Of a DNA stretch of 64,000 nucleotides, positions 12,248-24,604 are shown one piece after another. The DNA lies in assembly GCA_029851415.1 (NCBI GenBank), contig CM056743.1, positions 121,922,305-121,986,304 on the forward strand, written 5' to 3'. A program made the position numbers and the translations under genes. The notes beneath the pieces were generated by a model. That model worked only from the letters and a program-made list of their open reading frames with translations. It did not search any database and had not been told where the DNA came from. Each line of letters starts with the position of its first letter. Within the stretch, counting starts at the first letter, position 1. The stretch is from Eretmocerus hayati. Its lineage: Eukaryota; Arthropoda; Insecta; Hymenoptera; Aphelinidae.

Positions 12248-13112
12248 CAGTACCCATCAAAATGAATGGAACACGGGTTACTTCACTAGAACAGCGATTA
12301 CTCGGTCGTCCTTGGGTCTACGGCGATTTTACAAAGAGCATTTGGGAGATGAGAAAAAAAGCTATCAATTTATGCCTTCCAAAAATTTTTCCAACCCAAA
12401 ATTCATGTTCTCGATTGGCTCCGAAAAGTGAAAAATTCTCTACTTCAATCAATCATCGATCATTTATCGGGAAATTATGATAGAGTAAAAATTCTTGCGG
12501 GATCTTGTAGATCTTTTGAGGACCTTCAAAATTGTTTCTTTATACATTAGTCTACGGTTTTTTGCATCCGAGTTACGAGCGATCAAGTGAGAGCAAATTC
12601 ACACGCGTTGAGGGTAGCGGAGATGCAAAAAAATGCGTAATCAACGATTTCAACGTGAAATTTTCTAAAAATCATAAGATATGAATCAGTTATGTTTCAG
12701 AACTCACTCGAAACGACCTCAGACAGTTTGATAAGAAAAAGCTCATACCTCTAGATCACCAGTACCCTCGAGCCGCACCAACTTCTCTTGGCCAGAATCA
12801 CTCGTAACTCGGATAAAAAAAACCGTTGAGTAATGTATAAGAAAACGATTTTGAATGTCTTGGGAACAGCTACAAGATCCCGCAAGGATCTTTGCTCCAT
12901 CATGATTTCCCGATAAATGATCGATGATTGATTGGAATGAGACATTTCTCACTTTCCGAAGCCAATTGAAACCATGAATTTTGCAGCAAAAAATATTCTA
13001 AAGGACATGAATTGATAGCTTTTTTTTTCTCATTTTACACATGCTTTTTGTAAAACTGCCGTAGACCTAAGGGCGTAAGTAATCCGTGTTTCATTCATTT
13101 TGATGGGTACTG
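12248..13112. mobile_element. Foldback Tc1/mariner-type non-autonomous element (hairpin arms about 370 bp)
   Basis: The ends are CAGTACCCATCAAAATGAAT and its inverse, immediately flanked by TA (12246-12247 and 13113-13114), as expected for TA-target Tc1/mariner elements. The left arm (12248 to about 12625) pairs with the right arm (about 12745-13112), including the block around ATCGATCATTTATCGGGAAA near 12455 and its inverse near 12905. The central spacer is about 120 bp. Open frames here are shadows of the repeat and no DDE transposase is seen. Confidence 0.8.
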
Positions 13113-13114
13113 TA

Positions 13115-14095
13115 CAAGCGTATTAACGCTCCATTCTTGTGGTCGTGTATGTTTTATTGAATCACTGAAAATTTGTGAAACTTGTCTCCAAGACCATATA
13201 GGCGAAGGGATTAACGAAAAAATATGCGATCAATGACCATACGAATAAAATGCAAATTTCAAGCAAAGTTTCATACTTATTATCGATGTGCCATTAAACC
13301 TTTCAGAACCTCACCATCAATTTTATAGTTTCAAAAAAACCATTTTGCTATTTTATATTTTAATCATTCGACATTCTCCATCAGGTTTCCCTGCAAAGTC
13401 AATGGCATCATCATCATCTCGTGTTTGGAAATAAAAATCGTGCAATTGGTGTGGAGAATCCGTACCAGAGAGTACAGATTGAAAGTTGCAATAAATCGCC
13501 AAGATTAATTTTAGTATCCATCGTGTTCCTAATAACGAGAAAGTCTCGTGAGATTCTATAATTGTGAAAAACTCGAGTAAACTAGTACATATAGCGATTC
13601 GTCGATGCATAATGCAACAGCAAACGCAGAGCAGCAGTAGGTTTATATATGGTATATAACAACTCGATGTGCACGGTGAGCGCGCTTGTCTGACTAGAGC
13701 CGGCCTCTTTCTACTAAGCGCATTGCGTGCCGCGCGCTGCTACCGCTCTTTGCTTCTCATTCAGATCATATATGCCATATTTTAAATCAGGTCTAGTTTG
13801 ATGGATAGCATTATGCAGCACTTGGATTTACTCACGCGATGGAGAAATTTGGCTATTTACCGAAAAATGAGTACATCATCTTATGGTCAATAATGCAGCG
13901 AGCGCAGATCTCGCACATTTTCATATTTTGAAGTACCGCCACACCGGGTATCTTTGATGCAGCTTCACAATGTTTCACAAGCAATCAAATGAATTTTGCA
14001 GCACGGCATAATAGAATACTGGTTGCTCCTGGCAAACGTTTACAGCGTTGAAAGGGTGTACCAAAATTATCCCATGCACCTGTGCTAAGGGACCG
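13115..14095. other. No gene recognised
   Basis: AT-rich sequence with a GC-richer patch at about 13670-13760. The only sizeable open frame (13353-13610, minus) has no recognisable domain or splice context. Confidence 0.5.
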
Positions 14096-14098
14096 TCC

Positions 14099-17000
14099 AT
14101 AAACTACGTAGGTGGTCAAGGGGGGAGGGGGGGGGGGTCAAAAATTTGATTTAAAAAAACTACGTTCGGCTACGTGGGGAGGGGGGGATCATCGGCTTTA
14201 CTACGTAGCTTCATATTTTTAAATTGCGTGCGTGAAAATAGCTCTCGGTACATGATTTCAATATTCTTATCGGTCAGATAAATTTTGATTGGATGTAATA
14301 ATAATCTATGAAGCCACACAGCCTATTAGTCCAGGAGCTGGGTATGCTCCCGTATGCACTAGATGCTGGAATGGAAAAGCAAACGTATACTGACGTATTT
14401 TTTTTTGCGTAGAATCCGAATTCGTCGTTATTTCTCACATAAGAGGTTGAGATCACCTTCAAAAATTGAATTTTAACCTCTGAAACTACGTGTTCCATGC
14501 GCTGGGTGAGCTCAATGATATTTAGAGCATCAAAACTTCTTCTTGGATGGAACTAGGCACAAAGGTGTCTCCCACCGACAGTTCTGGGCCCCACGGGCCC
14601 AATATACAGGATGGTGAAGCACTGAAATGCGTTTTTTCATCTATAACAAACGGGTTCTTCCGCTGCAGAGGCTCAATGATATACCAAGGATGACTGCTCT
14701 TGCTTGAGTGAAACCGTACCCAGAGAACTTATCCCATCTACGATTTTGGGTCTCACGGACCCAATATACAGGGTGTTGAGACGCTGAATCACTCGTTTTA
14801 GCCATGAAGAACGTGTTTTATGCGTTGTGTAGGCTCATTGCAAAAGTACTTCGCCAACAGTTTTGGGCCTGACGGACCCAATATATAGGGTGTCAAAGTC
14901 CTTAGATGCCTTTTTCCATCCATCACTAACGGATTTCGTGAGCTGCGAACGCTTGATGATATTTCAAGGGGTACGACTCCTGCTCGAGTGAAACCATACT
15001 CAGGAGAATATCTCACCCACAATTTTCGGCCCCACGGACCCAATCTAGACGTTGCTGAAGACATGAAAAGCTCATTTCGGGGCATAAAAGGAGAAGAGGC
15101 GAAAGATTAAATACCATCCAATCTTTGACAATCCATTATCTCTGAAGTTTCTCCATGTTGTTCAATGGTTTCATGTTGTTTTTCTTCAAGTCATAGTAGA
15201 AAAAAGGCATAAAACTTATGAAGAGTATGTGCGATTAAGACATTCACTCGCAGTATACGAACGTCAATCAGTTTTTCTCATTTGCTGTTAACTGAGACTG
15301 GAATCTGCAATTTTTCCCGAATGGCTTCTAGTGGGCCCAAGAAAATAGACAATCAAATAACTTTTCGGTTCTGCCAATTTCTTTCGCGATACGAACAGTC
15401 CTCAATAGTATTATAGAGAGAGTATCATCATTTCTATCAATCCTACAATTAATACTGATCGTGACTCACAGCAGGGGGGAATCTGTTCCAGAAAAATTCC
15501 CTGAATTATTCTAAATGTCATTAAATCATGATTCACTCCTAATAATCAATGGTTACCTCGATAACGCCGAGATTTAAACTTTCTGTTTTTACATCGAAGA
15601 CAGTTATAACTTCATTGCTATCCGAGGTTATCATTGTCCAAGTTGTATTCTCAATCTTCAAATATATTTGGTTATGAGCAATGAAAGGATTCGACTATCA
15701 AATGAACTCGAATGTATAGCTCCTCCTTTAAACTGCATTATTTGATCTTCAAGTAGCCGCTTTGGCCTAACGAGGACGATGAGAGATGCAAAAAGAATTC
15801 GCTAACCAGCCTCGACGAAGAAAGGCCATGTGTACTCGGAGGTGTTATCGCATAACGATGCAGGTGAAAAACAATTTTGAGAGTCCAGCGCAAGGTACAA
15901 ATCGATGGCTTTCTTTCACATGATCCAATACTTTTCCCACGCATTCCCATGACTGAATTATCTATAGATAAACTGCAAGCAATACTCGATCAATGTCTAT
16001 TCTTAACTTTCTCAGCAAGTAATTACCGATCTCGACCCGATGCTTGATTGCTCATTATTTGTACCAGGTGAATGTGGACATCCTATTTTTCTTACAGAGA
16101 CCTTTGCGTGCCATCAAACGCATCCATCAGCATCCTGTAAATCCGTAAGGTCTATAGGACCTCCGATTGTCGATGACATAGTTATCATAAGTATGATTTT
16201 ACTCGCCTGGGAGTCTTACCCCTTGAAATATCATCAAGTGTCCGCAGCGCACGGAATAATCTGTTAGTGATGGATGAAAAAAGGCATCTAAGGACTTTGA
16301 CATCCTGTATGTTGGGTCCGTCAGGCCCAAAACTGTTGGCGAAGTACTTTTGCAATAAGCCTACACAACGCATAAAACACGTTCTTCATACCTAAAACGA
16401 GTGATTCAGCGTCTCAACATCCCCTGTATATTGGGTCCGTGAGGCCCAAAATCGTAGATGGGACGTAGATTCGTCCTTCAAGATCGACGAGACCAAATGT
16501 TCATCTCGTAGATGGGATAGTTCTCTACGGTTTCACTCAAGCAAGAGCAGTCATCCTTGGTATATCATTGAGCTTCTGCAGCGCAAGAATCCGTTTGTTA
16601 TAGATGAAAAAACGCATTTCAATGCTTCACCACCCTGTATGGTGGTGAAGCACTGAAATGCCGTGGGGCCCAGTACTATCGGTGGGAGATACCTTTGTGC
16701 CTAGTTCTATTCAAGAAGAAGTTTTGATGCTCTAAATATCATTGAGCTCAGCCAGCGCATGGAACACGTGGTTTTAGAAGTTAAAATTCAATTTTTGAAG
16801 GTGATCTCAACCACTTATGTAAGAAATAACGACGGATTCAGATTCTACGTAAAAAAATACGCCGGAATACGTTATTGCTTTTCCATTCCATCCTCTAGTG
16901 CATACGGGAGCATACCCAGCTTCCGAACTAGATGGTTGTACATGTAAAGCACGGACGTCAGATGTTCATTCGTTCACGTCATTGTTCAGATTTGCTGAGT

Positions 17001-17475
17001 GCTCGTGTGTAAGTATCGTTGGAGGTTCCGAACTGGTGAATCGTTTTCATACTTAAGCTGGGCTCACTTGTATATCCTTTATCAAGTATTACCTATGTTT
17101 TCCAAATTTATTCCCTAAAATCTTTTGACTTCGAATTCGAATGTCCCGCCATAAGGCAGATAAACCCTCTAATACGTCTGACAAGACGAATCATGCCCGT
17201 AATCAGGGAGAAGGTAAATGACTAAATCATAATCACATAGGATATTTTAAAGCAGTCGTGCTACTCCAACTCAAGATATTTTGAAAAATAAAATAGTTTC
17301 CAGGATCTTTGGTTCTTTTCGATGGAATAGAACTTTTATTGTTTTTAGAAAAGCTACGTAGTTTATTGGGGGGAGGGGGGGGGGTCAGATTGGCCAAAAA
17401 GCTACGATTGGCTACGGGGGGAGGCGAGGGTTCAAAAATAATTAAAATCGGTCTACGTAGTTTATGGACGGCCCC
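14099..17475. mobile_element. 3.4-kb TIR element (GGGNCCGTCCATAAACTACG ends) with internal inverted duplication, PIF/Harbinger-like
   Basis: The left end is GGGACCGTCCATAAACTACG and the right end its inverse, flanked by TAA on both sides (14096-14098 and 17476-17478). A 3-bp TWA-type duplication and G-rich TIRs suit the PIF/Harbinger superfamily, but this is inference because no transposase is visible. G/C-run blocks and ACTACGT motifs mark both subterminal regions. Inside, 14273-15085 is repeated in inverted orientation at about 16185-16947. Each arm contains degenerate tandem units marked by GGACCCAATATACAGGG (14601, 14763, 14880, 15042, spacing 162/117/162 bp). A shorter derivative is at 33542-35169. 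Confidence 0.75.
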
Positions 17476-18113
17476 TAAAGATCCCCAGTTTGAAAATAAC
17501 GTCAGAAAAAAATAGCGAGCATACGCTGCTGCGTACAATCGAGTGAGCGATCTCTAATATTTGAACAATACAGCCGCACGATGAGATTGAATCAATGAAA
17601 ATGATATTCAGCGAGATTATCGTTTTTAAAATACTATCAGTTCTCAATGTGTAGACGCAGTGAAAAATACAACAAACACGCAACTGCGTCATAGCAAAGT
17701 AAATTGTGACAAATGATGTAATTATTGGTCAACGGCTCTGATGGGATTCGGTCGTCGATCTTTTATTGGGGCGCGAAACAAATAAAAAAAAAGGAAAAAG
17801 GTAACTAGCGTGTCACACACGCGCGTCGAGCAATTAGCCAATCGATCCGTTCGGTGCGCGCTTGATCGCACTCTCTCCCTATGTATCTGTAAAAGCACCG
17901 CACTTTTCTTTCTTCCTTGTTTTTACTTCTCTCTCTTCCTGTATATTACAGCCTACGATGTCGTGCTTATATAGATATAGAATATAAAGCGAGTTGTGCG
18001 AACAATATCCGGAACCCAAAGAGCTGATGTGGAAAATTTCCCATGCCGCTGTCGCCCGCGGCTATGGTGGTACACTTAAAATACGTTCATCCCACCTATT
18101 CTGGACTCTCTCT
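17476..18113. other. No gene supported; splice-acceptor-like tract
   Basis: A pyrimidine tract (about 17908-17945) ends in ATTACAG at 17945-17951, a strong-looking plus-strand acceptor. The sequence after it closes within 6 to 27 codons in all three frames, so it could only be a very short terminal or untranslated exon. Nothing else is recognised. Confidence 0.4.
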
Positions 18114-19081
18114 ATATTGGCTATGGGACATGTGAGTTTCAGCGCCTCCGAGCGGCGGAAAACGGCATCCCACGGGAGGTAACGTTCGAAGTTTTTGAAC
18201 GTGTTCAGTGCGGGCTTTGGTCTTGTCATGCAAGTAGCTCAAAAATCGTAGCTCGGATGTGGCAACAGTATGCGAGGCGATTGTAGGATTTTTGAAAACG
18301 AAGAGTTTGAGCGCTTGTGGGTCTGAATCCGAGCAGAATTGAGTTAACTAGAGCGAGTTGAAATTTCTGCCTAATGCTTTTTGCGCGGTCACCGCTCAAG
18401 CTACTGATTCTGCCCCGACTCGCTCCGATATTTTTCTCGCTTCGGGCTCTGTGAATCCCTCAATAATGGTCTGATTGACATGTGTGATAGCTCAAAATTT
18501 TCGCAATTTAAAATCTAACAAATTTCTCGCTTACTGTTACGAGGTTTGAGCGATAGGTTCTCTCAAAAATGAAGGAAAACCCCTACCACGCGCCTAATTT
18601 GCATGCTCTATTTCTGACCTTGATTTTTGGGAAAACCGTTGCTAAAACCTTATAAGAGTAAGGGAGAAAGTTGTTAGATTTTTAATTGCGAAAATTTTGA
18701 GCTATCATACATGCCAATCAGAACATTATTAAAGGATTCACACAGCCCGGAGCGAGTCCTCGAGCGAGTCGAGGCAGAAGCGGTGGTTGAGCAGTGGCCG
18801 CATAGCCCATGCAAAAAGCATTAGGCAAAATTTTCAACTCGCTCTAGTTTACTCACTTATGCTCGGATTCAGACCCACAAGCACTCAAACTCTTCGTTTT
18901 TGAAAACCCTACAATCGCCTCGCATACTGTTGCCACATCCGAGCTACGGTTTTTGAGCTACTTGCATGACAAGACCAAAGCCCGCACTAAACACGTTCAA
19001 AAACTTCGAATGTTACCTCCCGTGGAATGCCGTTTTCCGCCGCTCGGAGGCGCTGAAACTCACATGTCCCATAGCCAATAT
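18114..19081. mobile_element. Long foldback element (arms about 445 bp, spacer about 80 bp)
   Basis: The left arm, 18114 to about 18560 (starting ATATTGGCTATGGGACATGT), pairs with the right arm, about 18640-19081, which ends in its exact inverse. The arms match over long stretches, for example AAAACGAAGAGTTTGAGCGC near 18296 with its inverse near 18890, and the TAGCTCGGATGTGGCAACAG block near 18249 with its inverse near 18927. There is no coding capacity and no clear target duplication. An RNA read across it would form a hairpin of more than 400 bp. Confidence 0.8.
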
Positions 19082-19084
19082 GTA

Positions 19085-19734
19085 TAGTGATCACACGAAA
19101 CGCCTGACTCTTGATGATGATGCTCTCGCTGCTTTGTATAAACCAGCATCACGTATGTGTAAGAGAACAGGAACAAAGCGACGTCATTGAAATCCGCTAG
19201 AGCGACGGGTTCCATGTTCTATGGGCTGTATGAGCGCGAGTTTTAGCGGGAAGGAGAGATCGCCCGGGCGGCTTTCCCCCTGAAACTGCTTCCTTACGCA
19301 TACGTGCAGGTTCATTTGTGAGTATATCATGGACGGATGTGTATCTGATGAAGAGTATCAGATCTTTATGATGGTGTATGAATTTAATGCTATATTTTGG
19401 AGTTATATGTTTCATTCCTTAATATATTTGAAAAAATTCGTGCTGGTGTGCGTCTAGTCCCGTATTGTTTGTGCTTGGGATAATATACATAATGCACCCC
19501 CCAAATACTCCTTTCGTTTGAGCTGGCACAATGGGTATGTGAGACTTAACGTATTGTTTTCTCAGCTCATTTTGAAGGTCTTCTGATGAACTTTAGAGTA
19601 AGCCCAGATCACTTCGATTTAGTCGAGACTGAAAAATACTACGAGAGTGCCAATAAATAGCACATTTTGATGCAGTATCGAATTATATTTTTTATTCAAC
19701 TGTGGGTAAGAGTCAATAAAATGTGCGCAAAGTA
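19085..19734. other. No gene recognised
   Basis: Short stretch between two foldback elements. The small open frame at 19197-19415 (minus) lacks domains and splice context. No repeat is recognised. Confidence 0.5.
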
Positions 19735-19736
19735 TA

Positions 19737-20654
19737 CACTGACGATCAAAAGTTTCAGGACACCCAAAATTGTTTTTTCCAATTTTGTGTCAGGAACTAC
19801 TACGCTCTACTTGACCGAAAATGACTTTATCAAGGCTCATATCGAAGGTTTTTTCGCGTACTTCAAGATGGCATTATTCATCCCCATCAGTACGGATCTG
19901 AATCTTCCCAATTAGAGCTTGGGAAAAAGTCAATTTCGATGATTTTTGGACGAATCTCCTTGCTCCGGTAGTTCAAAGGTACAGGAATCTTCTGGAATGA
20001 ATTATAGGAGACTTGAAAGTACAAGTCTAGAGCTTTAAAATCTGCTTTCCAACATCATTCTATGTTACTTCTACTCCGATCTACAACATTTTCTGTGAGG
20101 ACGATTTTTCGCAAAAGCGAATACCCAAATTTGAAATAGACAGAGAAATGCATTTCTGGGGAATATGATCTTCGATCCTGGTATCTTTCCTCTATATCAT
20201 GATCAAGAAACGAGAAACCTTTGGAACATGCAGCAAAAAGTGAATTTCTTCGCCACTCTCTGATAAGGGTGCCACTTTTTCCAGAAAAACTCTGCTCAGA
20301 GAAAATGTCATAGCTCGGAGTAGGAGTAATGTGACATGATGTTGGAAAACGGATTTTGAAGCCCCAGACTTGTACTTTCAGGTCTGTTGAGTTCCATTCC
20401 AAAACACTACTGTACCTTCGGGTTACGGGAGCCAGAAAATTCTCCCAAGAATAATCGAAATTGGCCCCTTCTCAAGCTCAAATTGGAAAAATCCAGATCC
20501 GTTCTGATGAAATTGAATAAAGTTATCTTGAAGGACGTGGAAAGACATTTAAAATAAACCCTGATAGAGTATTTTTGGTCAAGAAGAGCTGAGTAGTTCC
20601 ACTTACAAAATTGGAAGAAAATTTCGGCTGTCCTCAAACTTTTGACTGGCAGTG
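19737..20654. mobile_element. Foldback Tc1/mariner-type element (CACTG..TCAAAAGTTT ends)
   Basis: The ends CACTGACGATCAAAAGTTTC and (inverse) AAACTTTTGACTGGCAGTG are flanked by TA (19735-19736 and 20655-20656). CACTGNC..TCAAAAGTTT with TA is typical of Tc1-like TIRs. The homology continues inward for more than 400 bp per arm, for example the CAGTACGGATCTGAATCTTC block near 19890 against its inverse near 20490, and the TCCAACATCAT block near 20048 against its inverse near 20340. Open frames inside are shadows and no transposase is seen. Confidence 0.8.
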
Positions 20655-20726
20655 TACACTTGAGAATAGCGTATCGAAAATATCGATTCTGGAGTGTGCC
20701 AGTTAAGAACTAGCGAGCGCAAATAC

Positions 20727-21676
20727 ATGAGTGATTTCGCCGAAAGTGTGTTTTTTAGGACCAAAACCGTTGCGGGGGGGGGGGGATCTGGGTCCAAAAA
20801 TCATTCCAGCCCCAGACGAGTTTCGGTGACTCAAAGCAATTGATTTACACTTGTTTGGGCATAAGATGAAAGTATCTAATTAGTATCTCAAAATTCAATC
20901 TAGAGAAAGATATGCCAAGTTTTAGGTGTCGTAGAGAGGGACGGACTGGACATTTTGACCCAAAAAATATTCCCACGGCTCGACAACTAATCGTAGTCTC
21001 ATTTCCGCATAGATTGGCTCTAATGCAATCTAATACTTCAAGGAATTGTGTTCCACAAAGCGATTTAGCGCGTTGGGGAGGAGCACAACATGGGGACGGA
21101 AAGGACAGAAAATTTTGTTCGCTATTCTGAAAACACGTTTATGTGGTGCGCCCGGCTGCGGAATCGAGTTTTTGGCTACTGTTGCACATGGATTAGGTAT
21201 ATTTGGGTATCTGGAAACTAACCTCATTGGTTAGAAAGGCTCAATAAACGATCGGGAAGTTTGCCGAGCTAATTAGTGCTGTGCAAGCAGTTTCGGCGCA
21301 AAACCGTCTTCAAAATGTCGGATGGCCGTGTTCGAGCTGAGGGCTCAATTTGGATTCGCAAAATGGTATTATGTTGTTTGAAGTATTACAAATTGACCTA
21401 TGTGAATAGCTACATATAGGGATTTTTTACTCCGCATATGCGTCGTGATGAATTCAAAAGTCCAAGTTGGGTTTACTACAGGGACGGAATTGACATTTTG
21501 GCCCTTTATCGAGCACTATAAATCACAGGGGCGTTAGGATCGTCTCCAAAACTATTAACATAGTTGCAGATCAACAGAATACATTCTAGGAATTTGCTGT
21601 AAAGTGCATTCCAAGTCATAGAAACTTGGGGGAACTTGGAAAACGGAAAATTCCACATCCGGCGGAATCGCTCCAT
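20727..21676 (+). mobile_element. TIR element, GAGTGATTNCGCC family, copy 1 (full length, about 950 bp)
   Basis: It begins ATGAGTGATTTCGCCGAAAG and ends GGCGGAATCGCTCCAT. The block (G/T)GACATTTTG with a preceding GGGACGGA occurs twice as direct repeats (about 20938-20962 and 21481-21505). Copy 2 is inverted at 41147-42102, and a shortened copy 3 is at 42994-43400. Shared internal blocks include CCCCAGACGAGTTTCGG, GATATGCCAAGTTT and GGGGCGTTAGGATCGTCTCC. A run of 13 G lies at about 20773-20785. There is no coding frame of note. Confidence 0.75.
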
Positions 21677-22149
21677 ATACGATCTGAGTTTATAGCTGTG
21701 CAGTACGAATATAGATCTCTCGCATGCGATATTGATTTGGAAGATGTATGCATAACTTGTAGCAAGGAACAAGGGCGTGACATACGTATGCAGCACGAAT
21801 TAGGACTATGAAAGTGTGTTATAAGCTGGTACTGGAAAATCGAAAGGAGCCGCGAGGAAAAGACAATCGGAATCGTAAACGTTGAGCGACGCGCTGCACC
21901 TGACCTCTTTTTGCAAAACGTACGGTACAAGCGCGCAAATCGCTTTCCGCCGCGCCAGCAACGAGATCGAAATCCGTCCTCAGGGAACGCTCCATGAATG
22001 AACGCATGCGACGATGTCTACATATAAGTGGGTTTACATTCATATGCGAACTTGATCGTTCATATTGTGTATACTGTTGTAAGAACAGCTCAGCGTTTTG
22101 TATTTGATTTGGTACGCAAAGAATGTGCGTGAAAACTTTGCGTTGTTTT
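21677..22149. other. No gene recognised
   Basis: Overlapping open frames on both strands (for example 21616-21930, minus) have no domain, splice site or codon pattern that favours one over the other. Nothing else is seen. Confidence 0.45.
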
Positions 22150-22850
22150 ACGACTCAATTTTACTCACTTTCCAGCTCTTTTTCAAATTCTTCTTGTTTC
22201 TCAGAATGAGAAAGTTTGTGCTTGATTTTCTTGATTTTTAGAGCGATTAAAGTTATCGGGGTGTGCAATCCTAATTCCTTGGGGTGGAGTTTTCTGTAAA
22301 AGAGCCACCGAAACCTTAATTCGAGGAGTCTTGGGGTGAATTTCCACCCTAAGATACTGAAATCTCAGTCCAAGCGCCGTACTGGAGACGTTTTCCAGTG
22401 CAAGTTGAGACCAATTGAATCGATGCGATTGAACATCAGAGATCTTCATTGACTGATTTCTTTTTAAGGCTTCATTGGCAAGAGTATGTTATTTGTCTTG
22501 AATTTGGTGCTATTTGAGACTGCCTTTGTAAGTATGCCACATTGTTGTTTGAAATCACGTAAATATTACATTACAAGCGAATTTCTCATTGCAAAGCTTG
22601 ACAGACTCGGATTTTCAATTAAATGTCCAAGAGCACTGTTGAATACAACAAGAAATGCATAGATTACAAATTGTTTCTCTCAAAATTCACGCCAAGTTTA
22701 TCGTTTATTTTTTACCATTGTTTTTCAGACCCCTCTGGGCTGGAATTCTCAGTCAAACTTGATTGGCTGTTTCCAGTAACTTTGCGGATGGACAGTTCAG
22801 CCACTTGAGATCGAAATCCGCTCCAAGGAATGTAGAAACTGAATAACTGT
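22150..22850. repeat. Dispersed repeat, copy B (inverted relative to 6580-7310)
   Basis: It matches copy A in reverse orientation through TCTTGGGGTGAATTTCCACC (about 22331), AAGATACTGAAATCTCAGTC, AAGTATGCCACATTGTTGTT (about 22531) and TTTCCAGTAACTT (about 22771). Ends and target duplication could not be resolved. No coding capacity was recognised. Confidence 0.55.
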
Positions 22851-24604
22851 AATCGATCGAATGCATCGCCACATTATCAGTCAACCTTACACGATTGATA
22901 TGTCATAAAAATTTGCTCAATGCAACTATATCTATATGACTTGCGTGCACATGACTGTTTTTCTTATGCGACCTATCTTCAATGAATTTTCAATCCTACA
23001 AAACAGCCTGATTAGATTTCTAAACATATTGAATCGAAATGATTTTTCGTGCGATATATCGTATCAGGGAGAGTTCAATTCACGTGGAGATGAGAAACAG
23101 CACCTGCTATATCATTGCAAACACCACTCGCTACAATTCGACGTCTCGAGCGCGAGGTGTCTAGTGATTTCGTAACGCTAAAAACACATAAGTTTTTTCA
23201 TTTAAGGAGTTCGCGAGACGAGATTCCAAATGACTCCAGATCCAATTCTGTTATATGTACTCTACAAGAGGTATTCCGTGGAAATGTACCTCGTGTGTGA
23301 GTGAGCACTGTATAGGGGAAAAAATCGATTACGCGAGCATGGAATGTGGATAGGTAAGTATGCAATGCTTATGGTATAGGATAAGATGAATATGCAACCA
23401 CTTGTTGCATTCGAGGCGCGTCTCTATACGTTTCTTATATAGAATATTTTGACACCCGTGAGATATATTACATTACTGAGCTGGCATGTACATCATGCTA
23501 GATATACTATCGATTAATCGACACGTTTTGTATTTTGTGAGTTACATGCTTGCACGATTTGGAAATCAAACCAGAGAGTGATTTTTCAAGCAGACATCTC
23601 AGCCGAAAGGTCGACGATATTGCGATGTAAAATTACTTGAGAATCGTAAACTTACATATTTTGTAAATGTTTTTCCTCACCACAGATTCATGATTCTGCA
23701 GGTGAATTTCTTGTATGAGAAACTTCTGCCAATGCGGAATTCACATGTACCCCACGCTTAATACGCGCGCGCTCTTTGATTTATATCGATCTTTTCGCTG
23801 CAACGACGCCCCCCCTCCCCACGTAAGACTTGCGGTTTTTCATTTTTCAAATCAGCCCTATCTCGGAGTTGCTTTAAAAAATATTTCCGCAGACGAAGTA
23901 GCTCAGTAATTTATTTTGCCAAGGATGTAATGAACAATGAAGCAAAGATGAGTTCGGCCTCATAGAGGGACGTATGTAACGGGATATGCATGGGAGTTCT
24001 TTTCAGGACCGAAACAAAATTACGAAAAACCGGACTGGCAGCAAAAAAGCCGGTGCTAATGGTCATGATAAGGTAAACCAACTCATCGTACAGTAACTTG
24101 TCGAAGAATACCTGCACCTAATCAGCTCATCAAGCATTTAGAATCTCCAAAAGGTTCAATGTGTACAAGATGAGTATGCGGGACGCATAACATGGCGCAG
24201 CATGATGCCGATGTCATGTACCTTCAAGACAGCTGCGCGCCTACGCCAATGCCGCGAAAAGACGTCGGACGTCGTCGCCGACATGCAAAAGCCATTCACA
24301 ACCTCGCACGTAATGCGTTCAAGCTTGTAATATGGCAGCTCCTTTCTACGTGTCAATTTCAACTTCATTAACGAACACGATGTCTAATAGCCGTCGCTAC
24401 CTACTGTGGAGTCAATTACCCGCAAGCTTAATACCATATCAGCGGGAGCGAGTCGACGCGACTGAATTCCGGAGAGAATCGAGCCCGGGCTACGGTCGTT
24501 GCGAAGTAAGTATGTATTAGGAATGTACACATGGTGGTTAGTCCCAAGTGCACGTAACGAGTGGTAGTGGGGATGAACATTATTGAAAATCTGCATTGCT
24601 CATC
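22851..24604. other. No gene recognised; one MITE-end-like block
   Basis: No convincing exon or RNA gene. The block GGACCGAAACAAAATTACGA near 24005 resembles the inner TIR of the short MITEs at 39258 and 59352, so a decayed copy may lie here. Open frames near 23911-24117 and 24156-24368 (minus) are without domains. Confidence 0.4.

Noticed and set aside
12743..12952. Open frames of 64-69 codons within the foldback element
   Set aside because: Both arms of the palindrome give mirrored frames; no transposase motif (DDE, helix-turn-helix) is seen.
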